A DNA stretch of 6,430 nt from Planctomycetia bacterium (GTDB lineage: Bacteria > Planctomycetota > Phycisphaerae > Phycisphaerales > SM1A02). A program made the translations under genes and the position numbers. The stretch lies in contig JAACEA010000159.1 of NCBI GenBank assembly GCA_009936695.1, positions 1 to 6,430 on the forward strand. The letters are read 5' to 3'. Numbering within the stretch: position 1 is the first letter of the stretch; each line of letters starts with the position of its first letter. This document shows, in pieces, positions 1-6,430 of this stretch. Under the pieces are notes generated by a model. The model saw only the letters and a list, made by a program, of their open reading frames with translations. It was not told where the DNA came from and searched no databases.

Positions 1-2403
1 GATGAACTCGATCGCCGCCCGTACCGTCGGTCTCGCCTGCAGCACACGCACCAGATCATCGAGCACTGGTTCATCACGCCACTCGAGCCCGCGACCGAGC
101 GCATAGACCATCAGATGTTTCCCGAATGAACGCAGCAGGGCGGGATCCTCGACGATCACATCCCGAAGATCCGCGGGTCCGTCGATCCGCCGGCCGTTCG
201 GCAGGATGGCGGCGGCATCGACCGCGTGGCCGTCGGAGACGGTCCGCCATCGACCCACCGCGTCGAGCGGTTCGAGCGCGAAACCGATGGCGTCCATGCG
301 GACGTGGCACGAGGCGCAGTCCGGGTCCTGGCGATGGATCTCGAGCATGCGTCGAAGCGACTCCCCCTCCGCTCGATCTTCGTCCGGGTCGGGAAGCTGC
401 GGCGCCCCCGGCGGCGCCGGCGGCGGCGGACAGTCGAGGAGCGATTCCATCACCCACTTGCCGCGCTTGACCGGCGAGGTCCGCGTCGGGTTGCTCGTGG
501 CGAGCAGGATGCTGGCGTGCCGCAACACGCCGAGGCCGGCCTGAGGCAGCATGGTCTCGTCGAGATCGACGCGAGCGAATCCCGAATCGTCGAGGCCGAG
601 CGCCACCGGGTCGAGCCCGTAGTGGCGTGCGAGTTCCGGGGTCCACCAGCTCGATGACTGGCGAAAGAGGTCGGTGATCGGCCGATCCCGCTCCACGAGC
701 TCCTCGAACACCAGCACGGTCTCTTCGCGCATGTCCGCAAGCAGCGCGTCGGGGATCTCCCCGAATCGGTCCGGATCCGGTTCCAGCCGCTCGACGCCGT
801 CGATGTGCAGCCACTGGGTCGCGAATCGCTCACCGAGCGAACGGGCGCCCCCCTGGCGCAGAAGCCGTTCGACTTCGCGGAGAATCCCCCGTTCGGTGTC
901 GAGCCGCCCCGATCGGGCCGAGGCGATCAACGCCTCGTCGGGAATGCCACCCTTGAGAAACGCGGCGAGCCGCCCCGCCACCGCATAGCCGTCGAGCGGA
1001 ACCGACCCGTCCGATCCGGGCTCGACTCCCGAACGCGGAGACTCGATGCGGAACAGGAATTCGGGACTCGCGATCGCATAGACGACGAGCGTCTGCATCA
1101 AGGCGGCTCGAGATGATCCCCCCTCCGTGGACGCGACGGTCGGGGTCGCCGCGATCAACCGATCCGCGAGTCGCAGCGCTTCCTCGGATTCGATGCGACG
1201 CCCCCAGCATCGCTCGAGAAGCCATCGCGAAGCCCGCGCCACGGCCACCCGGCGATCTCCATCGCGAAGTCGGGCCGCGAGCGCCCGTTGCAGATCGCCG
1301 GGTTGCGGTGGATCAAGCGGGCCCACGAGCCGGATCTCGGCGACGAACGCGTTTCGATCCTCACCCGGGTCGTCCGCGGTCCGCTTTCGATAGAAGTCGT
1401 TCAGAAACGATGCGGAGAGTTCGACCGCGGCATCCGCGTTCTCGAACTCGAACCCTTCGGTCACCGGTCGGTCCATCGGCGCCGGCACGTCGACCCGACT
1501 CACGGACGCGGGCCCTCGACGAAGTTCGAACCGGACCGCCTCGTCACCCGCCTGCTGGCCGCCCAGCAGGAACTCGGCTCGGTAGCGACCGGGCCGTGGG
1601 ACGTCGAACGTCGCCTGAACACGACCGCGGGTGGAGAGAACCCGACCTGCACCCCGGCTCCGCCCGCCGGAAAGATCCGATCCCTTCGCGACCCGGACCT
1701 CGGGCTGCGCCGTCTCCGGATCGAACACGACCCGACGGGCGACCTCCTCCGCGAGGTCCACCAGTTTCTCGAAGAGCAACGGACTGGTGGCGAGAACCTC
1801 GCCCAGATGATCGAAGCCGTGTCCGACGTCGTCCGCCGGCAGCCCGGAGACGTCCACCCGCACCCCGAAGACCGCTTCGATCGCGTTGCCCAGTTCGTGC
1901 CGATTCAGTCGGCGAAGCACCACGTCCGGGACGCCGGCCGTGGCCGCTCGCGCTCCGAGCAGCTCCCCGAGCACGTCGACCGCCTGCCGGTACTCCTCCT
2001 CCCCGGGCCGATCGGAGGGAGCCGGATCCTCGCCGACGTGGACACGCGGCGGCGGCATGTCGCGGGCCCGCAGCCGATCGCGCACCGCGAGCAGCAGTGA
2101 AGGCTCGACCTCGTGCAGCGTCGCGGCGTCGGCCACCGCGCGAAGGTCGATGCCGCCCTCCGCGCCGCTTCCACGATGGCAGTCGATGCAGTAGATGTCG
2201 ATCGTCTCGGCGAAGATCTCCTCGGCGTCCCCGGCGGCGTGCGGTCCGCCGGGCGGGCTGGATCCCATCGCGAAGGCGATCGGATTCGCGGCCTCGAGAC
2301 GATCCGTTCCCATCGACGTGATCGAGGGGATCGCGATCGTGACGCCCAGGCCCGAGACCACGAGCAGTCGACGGCCGAAACGCCGCCCCCGCCGCGCGCT
2401 CGC
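1..2403 (-). CDS. DUF1592-type planctomycete cytochrome c protein (PSCyt1/DUF1587/DUF1595/DUF1592/DUF1588/DUF1585), C-terminus beyond window
   Basis: Probably an exported c-type haem protein of the family that is expanded in Planctomycetota; its reaction is not established. The frame is open from 2467 to the window edge. Numbering from an inferred start at 2403 gives 801 codons in the window. Visible in order: basic stretch plus hydrophobic segment (RRFGRRLLVVSGLGV, about 7-21), which looks like a signal peptide or anchor; haem motif CIDCH at 72-76 (PSCyt1-like); RRLNRHELGNAIEAVFGV at about 164 and LPADDVGHGFDHLG at about 188 (DUF1587); a beta-rich segment at about 240-370, possibly carbohydrate-binding-like; DUF1595-like region from about 390; ASPEFLFR at about 445 and FATQWL (DUF1592); TSNPTRTSPVKRGKWV, a proline run, then second haem motif CASCH, then MDAIGFALEPLDAVGRWR (DUF1588); MVYALGRGLEWRD (DUF1585, nearly complete). 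The family is certain. The start is not: there is no ATG, GTG, TTG or CTG between the in-frame stop at 2467 and CTG 2367/GTG 2361. GTG 2361 is the fallback start but loses the basic region. Confidence 0.9.
2400..2403 (-). other. GCGA at the position expected for a start/stop overlap (candidate lost GTGA)
   Basis: The lipoprotein frame and the cytochrome frame are offset exactly as in an NTGA overlap. Here the minus strand reads GCGA. If base 2402 were T instead of C on the minus strand, it would read GTGA: GTG would start the cytochrome protein as (M)SARRGRRFGRRLLVVSG, a convincing export signal, and TGA would end the lipoprotein after REPGA. The offset and the bases are seen directly; the ancestral GTGA is inference. 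Confidence 0.45.
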
Positions 2404-3878
2404 GCGCCGGGCTCCCGGAGGACGAGCTCCCGAAGCCCATCCGGCGCGGGGAGCGACTCCGCATCCTCACCGTCCACCGACTCGATGAACGCGCGGAGCG
2501 GTTCGGGGGAACCGGCGGCCTTCGCCGCATCCAGCGCGGCGGACCATTCGGCGCGGCGATCGTCATCGAACATCCGCTCCCAGAACGCACTCTCCGCAAG
2601 GCTCTGTCCGACCAGTTCGACCCCACCGAAGATGGATCGCTGTACCGACGCATCCGGCACGGCCCAGTTCGCATGGAAGACGGGTGGCGTCATCCGCCGC
2701 CGCTGGGTGGGTGGATAGATCCTCGTGGCGAAGGAAACCGTGCCGAGGCTCTCGTCCCACGTCCCGTTGGTGAGAAACGGTTCGACCTCGGTTCGAAGCA
2801 CGACCTCGCTCTCCAGGGGACGCTCACCGCCGCCGATCGGGATGCCGAACGGTCCGGGCAGGTCGATCGATCGGTCGCCCTTTCGCAGCCTGGCCTTGTC
2901 CGCTTCGGGAATCGCCGCCGACTCGAGCATGAGCTCCACCGCGTCCTTCGACGTGTTGACCCACCACAGGAAGGCGAGACCGGTGAGGATCAACTTCTGA
3001 TTCCCCGGCCCGATCTCACCGGGATCCGCACCCGGAACGAAGCGACCCACGCTCCGCTTGACGATCGGATCGGCGAGTTCCTTGCGCGTCCACGCCCGTT
3101 CACCCGCGGAGACCCAGCCATCGATTCCCGAGAGGAGGGTCAGCTGCGCCTCCCAGGGCTCCACCCATCCCCGTTCGACCGCGAAGCCGACCAGTGGCGC
3201 GAATACTTGGACCTGGAACCACTCGTCATCGGTACGGGGCCCGCGTTCCTGCGGCGGGCGGAAGCGAGTGTCGATCCGCTGACCCTGCTGGACGTATCCA
3301 CCGGCGTTGAATCTCAGGAAGGCGCTCATCGCGTCCGGCAGCAGTTCCTCCTCGGCGAAGCGACGCCATTCGACGCGCTCTTCCTCGCCATCGATCCTCG
3401 ACTCGAAGAAGCTGATCGCGAATCGGATCCACAATTCGCCTGCGTTCATCCGATCCCGGAAGGCGGTCCAGTCGTCGCGCACGGCGCCGAACTGCTCGAC
3501 GTAGTAGTAGGCGGTGCCGAAGGTTCCGGGCAGCGTCGACCAGCCGTTCCGGTTGCCGATCTCGCTGGGCAGTTCCCGTTCGGCGAACACCCCTTCGAAT
3601 CGGACGCCGTCTCGACCGTTCGCCCGCTCCGTCGGGGTGGTTTCGTACGCCTCGGAGAGCCGGCCGATCTCCTCCCGGTCCGTGCGGTTGGTCTCGAAGA
3701 TCCGTTCCGGCCCCGCTTCGCCCGCCACCATCTCGACCTTCACCTGACGGTTCGAGCATCCGAGGAACTCGGTGCATCCGAGAAGAAGGAACCCGGTGAG
3801 CAGCGACCTGACGCCGAGGCGCCGGGCGTGGAGGTTCCGAGGTCTTGAAACGGGGGCGAACTGGAGACGGTGCATCAT
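2403..3878 (-). CDS. Uncharacterised putative lipoprotein, about 492 residues, lacking its own stop codon
   Basis: I do not recognise this family. The N-terminus has a basic region, a hydrophobic stretch (about 23-34) and two possible lipobox cysteines, LLGC at 35 and FLGC at 41. These are the only cysteines I see in 492 residues, which supports lipidation and rules out a CxxCH haem site. The mature part is soluble-looking, rich in charged and aromatic residues: an aromatic stretch GTAYYYVEQF (121-130), a long amphipathic helix around WIRFAISFFESRIDGEEERVEW (150-171), AFLWWVNTSKDAVELML (302-318) and a glycine/proline segment PGPFGIPIGGGERP (341-354). The frame starts ATGATG at 3878. The second ATG (3875) has GAGG 4 bases upstream and may be the true start. 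The frame is formally open to 1905, but third-position GC bias collapses near 2360 and the tail becomes arginine/serine-rich, so the real end is taken as about 2403. Its position immediately before the cytochrome gene suggests a partner role for that protein; this is inference. Confidence 0.75.
2412..2416 (-). promoter_or_regulatory. Shine-Dalgarno-like GGGAG upstream of the inferred cytochrome start
   Basis: GGGAG on the minus strand is followed by 8 bases and then the GCG at 2403-2401 that stands where a GTG start would be expected. The spacing is normal for a ribosome binding site, which favours a start at 2403 over the available GTG at 2361. Purine-rich short motifs are easy to find in GC-rich coding DNA, so this is only supporting evidence. 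Confidence 0.4.
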
Positions 3879-3963
3879 GCCTCGATTCTATCCCCCCCGG
3901 TCGTTGGTTCGACCACGTCGAATCCGCGAAACGCCCCGATCGGTCCCGGGCCGCGACGGCGCC
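3879..3963 (-). other. 85-nt intergenic gap between methyltransferase and lipoprotein genes
   Basis: This is the only real non-coding gap in the window. It holds a short inverted repeat (GGTCG, 6-base loop, CGACC, at 3899-3914), a run of seven G on the minus strand (3898-3892), and TAGAAT at 3890-3885, which resembles a -10 element but sits only 6 bases before the ATG at 3878 and has no clear -35 partner. GAGG at 3883-3880 may serve as the ribosome binding site for the ATG at 3875. No T-run follows the hairpin, so it is not a convincing intrinsic terminator. An internal promoter here is possible but unproven. Confidence 0.4.
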
Positions 3964-4650
3964 TCAGGTGGCATCCGGGGGTGCGAGGGCTCGAAAGGCT
4001 CGAACGAGCCAGGATCGCGCTCCACCCTCGTGTCCGAGGGTCTCGTACCGGGCCTTCTCGATCGAGTCGACGCGGAATCCCGCTGCTTCGATCGAGGAAA
4101 GGAGCTCCTCCCGGTCCAAGCGCCGGGGACCGCCGGGACGGATCTCCTCGGTGCTGAACACGATGAAGATCGCCGCCCCGCCGGGCTGAAGCACGTCATG
4201 CACCACCTGCAGGTACCGAGGGCGATCGACGTCGGAAAAGACGTGCAGGACTCCCGCATCGAGCACGCAGGCGTACTCGGACGGTGGGCCCTCCGTCCGC
4301 AGATCGGCGACCTCGAAGCTGATCCGGTCCGCGACTCCCGCCTCCCGGCCGGCGACGGCGGCGGCATCGACCGCTTCGGGGACCGCATCCATGGCGAGAA
4401 TCCGGAGGGACGGATGCGCCTTCGCGATGGCGATCGCGTTCTCGCCCGTCCCGCATCCGGCGTCGAACAGCGGCCCTTCGCGGAACCAACCTCGTTCGAT
4501 CGCGGTCAGTACCGCGGGCTGCGGCCGGCCCGTCACCCACAGCGCCTTCGAACGCCGATAGACGTCGTGGAAGACCTCGTGGGGAACACCTTCCGCTCCC
4601 GGCGGGGGTGGAATCCGGCTGGGATTCGAGGAGCGACGTTCGTCGGTCAT
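3964..4650 (-). CDS. Class I SAM-dependent methyltransferase, 228 residues
   Basis: Predicted cytoplasmic methyltransferase using S-adenosylmethionine; substrate unknown. The protein is complete, with ATG at 4650 and TGA at 3966-3964. The Rossmann-fold motifs are clear: motif I LFDAGCGTGENAIAIA at 61-76 (SAM-binding glycine loop), acidic residue after strand 2 in ILAMDAVPEAVD (84-95), motif II-like FEVADL (112-117), CVLDAGVLHVFSDVDRPRYL (128-147), and the post-core segment VLQPGGAAIFIVFS (153-166). The N-terminal SKALWVTGRPQPAVLTAIERGWF (34-56) matches the lead-in seen in small-molecule methyltransferases of the Methyltransf_25/thiopurine-methyltransferase-like group. The length is normal for a single-domain enzyme. 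The start is fixed by the ATGA overlap with the upstream haem-protein gene, which indicates translational coupling. The same frame is open far upstream to 6336, but that part is a shadow of the overlapping gene. The family is secure; a thiopurine-type substrate should not be assumed. Confidence 0.93.
   Translation of the reverse strand: MTDERRSSNPSRIPPPPGAEGVPHEVFHDVYRRSKALWVTGRPQPAVLTAIERGWFREGPLFDAGCGTGENAIAIAKAHPSLRILAMDAVPEAVDAAAVAGREAGVADRISFEVADLRTEGPPSEYACVLDAGVLHVFSDVDRPRYLQVVHDVLQPGGAAIFIVFSTEEIRPGGPRRLDREELLSSIEAAGFRVDSIEKARYETLGHEGGARSWLVRAFRALAPPDAT
4647..4650 (-). other. ATGA start/stop overlap coupling the haem-protein and methyltransferase genes
   Basis: On the minus strand the four bases ATGA contain the methyltransferase ATG (4650-4648) and the TGA of the PVC-type haem protein (4649-4647). 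No good Shine-Dalgarno sequence lies just upstream (the preceding bases read GCGTCCGCC), so initiation probably depends on ribosomes that have just terminated. This is the local model for how the lipoprotein/cytochrome junction may once have looked. Confidence 0.9.
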
Positions 4651-6430
4651 GGCGGACGCTGGAACGCCGGGTCGGTGGCGTCGCCTCCGGATCGCATGTA
4701 CGCCAGCAGGTCGAGGATCTCGTCCATCGTCGCGGTATCCACCAGTCCCGCAGGCATCGGCGTCACCGCGGTCTGCGCGGTGATCTCCTCGAGGGGTATC
4801 TCCACCCGGAGCGTGCCGGTCCGTGGGTCGGGCGCGACCGCGAGCACGTCCCCCTCCACGCCGATCGGGAGCCCGATGACCGGATCGGCGTCGCCACGCT
4901 CGACCAGAACGCCCGCGTACTGGTCGGAGAGATCGCGTTCGGGCTCGATGATCGCGACGAGGAGATCGTGCGGCGAGAAACGACCACCCGCGCCGGTCAG
5001 ATCGGGTCCGTAGGCGATCCCCGTCTCCCCCACCTTGTGACAGGCGGCACATTGAAGCGACTCGTACATCGCCTGCCCGCGACTGAAGTCCCGGCCCGCG
5101 TGCACCCGCGCGAGATGGATCGAGAAGTCGTCGACCGACCAGGCGCGGACGAAGGCCCTCACGTCCGCCTCTGCACGCCGCTCCCGAGCGGCCTCGGTCC
5201 GCGCCGCCAGCGCCGCCGCGGCATCGGGACCGAGTCGTTCGGCGAGGTCGTCCCGGATCGCCGCGATGAACCCCGGAAGACTCGCGCCGCCGGCATAGGT
5301 CGTCGCACGATCCAACGCATCCATCGCCCGGACTCGCGACGCGGCGTCCCAGCCACTTCGCTGGAGTCGCAGGGCATGCAGGAACACGATCGCCGTCTCC
5401 TGATCCGCCGCCGATTCGATCAGCGAGAGCGTCGGCTCGATCACGTCGGGCACGTCGAGCGCGACGAGCACCTCCACCATGCTTCGATCCGCCGCGAACT
5501 CTCCGGTTGGATAGATGGGTTCGAGCATCTCGATGATCCGATCCCGATGCTCCGGCTCCAGAGGACCATGCCGAGCGATGAGAAGCCCGAGCACGCGTGC
5601 GAGACGGAGCCGACCGTCCGGGCCATCGTCCTCGAACACCATTTCCTCGATCCGGCCCAGGGACCGGAGCGCATCCGCACGGTCGCCGACCCGCATCACC
5701 GCGATCGCCGCCTCCCAACCTCCACTCGCCGCGGGCGCGTCCAGCAGCATCGCGACGACGTCGTCGTCGGCCTCGGTGAAACAGCCGGGCTCGCCGTCGC
5801 GGGCCGCGACCAGGGCGCGTTCGACGCCGATTCTCGCCGCATACCGAATCGCCGGGTCCGCATCGCCGAGGGCGTCGACCAACGCCTCCCGGTCGAGGGC
5901 CTGCGCGTCTCGATGTGATTCCTCGATCGACCTTCGACGCGCGATCGCGGGCGACACCACCGGATCGAATCCGACCGGCGCGGTCGCGCCGTCGCCGATC
6001 CACCGCACGCGATAGAGCCCGGATTGCGAGCCGCGGCCTCCGGTGGTCAGGTACATCGCGCCATCCGGACCGAAGGCGAAGTCGGTGACGTTGAAGGGCC
6101 GACCCTCGAGAAAGGGAACCGCGGTCGCGACGTGACTCGCACCGTCGGATTCCAGATCGACCGCGATCACGCGGCCGTAGGCCCAGTCGCCGAGGAACAT
6201 CCGGTCGCGCCACGGCGACGGAAACGCGGAGCGATGCCCGCTCACCACGCCCGTGGGACTCCCCGCATCCATCTCCAGGGCCGCCGGCCGCGCGTCCGGC
6301 GATTCCACCGGCCACTTCACGCTGCCGCCGCGCCATCCGTACTCACCGCCGGAAACCACGTGGACGAATCGAGGACTGCGATACCACGGGGTCCCGATGT
6401 CCCACTCCATGTCCGCGTCGTAGGTGAAGA
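4647..6430 (-). CDS. PVC-type haem-binding dehydrogenase-like protein (beta-propeller, HEAT-like repeats, C-terminal cytochrome c domain), N-terminus beyond window
   Basis: Likely an exported sugar-dehydrogenase-like protein passing electrons to its own c-type haem. The frame enters at the right edge (FTYDAD precedes the first ATG at 6410), so that ATG is internal: DMEWDIGTPWYR lies inside the propeller, and the true start is off-window. Numbering from the ATG at 6410: propeller signatures PWYRSPRFVHVVSGGEYGWR (8-27), GSPTGVVSG (50-58), GDWAYGRVIAVDL (74-86), TDFAFGPDGAMYLTTGGRG (109-127) and GLYRVRW (131-137), as in TIGR02604-type PVC proteins; an alpha-helical HEAT-like region at about 165-405; then a TIGR02603-type haem domain with CAACH at 454-458 (bases 5051-5037), YGPDLTGAGGRFSPHDLL (467-484), DLSDQYAGVLVERGD, and MPAGLVDT near 552, whose Met is a candidate distal haem ligand. 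It ends FQRPP at TGA 4649-4647, overlapping the methyltransferase start. Family assignment is strong; the substrate is not visible. Confidence 0.93.
   Translation of the reverse strand, partial: FTYDADMEWDIGTPWYRSPRFVHVVSGGEYGWRGGSVKWPVESPDARPAALEMDAGSPTGVVSGHRSAFPSPWRDRMFLGDWAYGRVIAVDLESDGASHVATAVPFLEGRPFNVTDFAFGPDGAMYLTTGGRGSQSGLYRVRWIGDGATAPVGFDPVVSPAIARRRSIEESHRDAQALDREALVDALGDADPAIRYAARIGVERALVAARDGEPGCFTEADDDVVAMLLDAPAASGGWEAAIAVMRVGDRADALRSLGRIEEMVFEDDGPDGRLRLARVLGLLIARHGPLEPEHRDRIIEMLEPIYPTGEFAADRSMVEVLVALDVPDVIEPTLSLIESAADQETAIVFLHALRLQRSGWDAASRVRAMDALDRATTYAGGASLPGFIAAIRDDLAERLGPDAAAALAARTEAARERRAEADVRAFVRAWSVDDFSIHLARVHAGRDFSRGQAMYESLQCAACHKVGETGIAYGPDLTGAGGRFSPHDLLVAIIEPERDLSDQYAGVLVERGDADPVIGLPIGVEGDVLAVAPDPRTGTLRVEIPLEEITAQTAVTPMPAGLVDTATMDEILDLLAYMRSGGDATDPAFQRPP

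Noticed and set aside
1113..2321. 402-codon open frame on the plus strand, and the overlapping 1288-2100 frame
   Set aside because: Both are antisense to DUF1587 and the following region of the cytochrome gene; their Pro/Arg-rich low-complexity sequence is typical of shadows.
1905..2402. Continuation of the lipoprotein frame over the first 500 bases of the cytochrome gene
   Set aside because: Beyond about 2360 the third-position GC bias disappears and the translation becomes a run of Arg, Ser and Thr, while the other frame encodes the CIDCH haem site and DUF1587. It is a shadow reached only because the expected stop is missing.
2381..2410. Programmed -1 frameshift joining lipoprotein and cytochrome
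   Set aside because: The offset would allow it, but I see no classic slippery heptamer, and the cytochrome side begins with an export-signal-like segment that makes little sense inside a fusion. A lost start/stop overlap is simpler.
2673..3848. 391-codon open frame on the plus strand
   Set aside because: It lies antisense to the lipoprotein gene, has no recognisable domain, and is explained by the GC-rich third positions of the sense gene.
3899..3914. Intrinsic terminator after the methyltransferase gene
   Set aside because: The stem has only 5 base pairs and is followed by a G run, not a T run, in the direction of transcription.
3772..5013. 413-codon open frame on the plus strand
   Set aside because: It is antisense to the methyltransferase and the haem-protein C-terminus, both strongly supported; its composition is arginine-rich shadow translation.
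4608..5918. 436-codon open frame on the plus strand
   Set aside because: It is the antisense reading of the PVC-type haem protein, with many His and Arg residues from reversed codons and no domain.
4651..6336. Upstream extension of the methyltransferase frame to an ATG at 6336
   Set aside because: The extension is Arg/Gly-rich low-complexity translation opposite in phase to the clearly conserved haem-protein frame; the ATG at 4650 in the ATGA overlap is the sensible start.

Overview
The window is GC-rich bacterial DNA, coding almost end to end on the minus strand. Its protein families point to Planctomycetota or a close PVC relative, although the same families also occur in some Verrucomicrobiota, Acidobacteriota and Myxococcota. 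Two diagnostic proteins support this. One is a PVC-type sugar-dehydrogenase-like protein with a C-terminal c-type haem domain. The other is a DUF1592-type 'planctomycete cytochrome' protein with the ordered domain set PSCyt1, DUF1587, DUF1595, DUF1592, DUF1588 and DUF1585.

Read in the direction of transcription (right to left), there are four genes. First comes the 3' part of the PVC-type haem protein (6430 to 4647, start outside the window). Its TGA overlaps, as ATGA, the start of a 228-residue class I SAM-dependent methyltransferase (4650 to 3964). After an 85-nt gap comes an unrecognised, probably lipid-anchored protein (from 3878), about 492 residues long if it ends where its coding signal fades. 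It runs directly into the DUF1592-type cytochrome protein (about 2403 to 1, C-terminus outside the window). No tRNA, rRNA, CRISPR array or insertion sequence was seen. The plus-strand open frames look like antisense shadows produced by GC-rich third codon positions.

The most notable point is the junction of the last two genes. The lipoprotein frame has no stop and the cytochrome frame has no normal start at the expected place. The two frames are related exactly as in a 4-base start/stop overlap. At 2403-2400 the minus strand reads GCGA, preceded by GGGAG at a normal Shine-Dalgarno distance. A single base difference (GTGA) would supply both a GTG start and a TGA stop. This could be a sequence error, a real mutation or an unusual start.

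Functionally, the shared strand, short gaps and overlaps suggest one transcript. It would encode exported c-type haem proteins, probably for oxidation of sugars or polysaccharide-derived compounds at the cell surface or in the periplasm, plus an uncharacterised lipoprotein and a small cytoplasmic methyltransferase of unknown substrate. The joint function is inference; no substrate can be read from the sequence.
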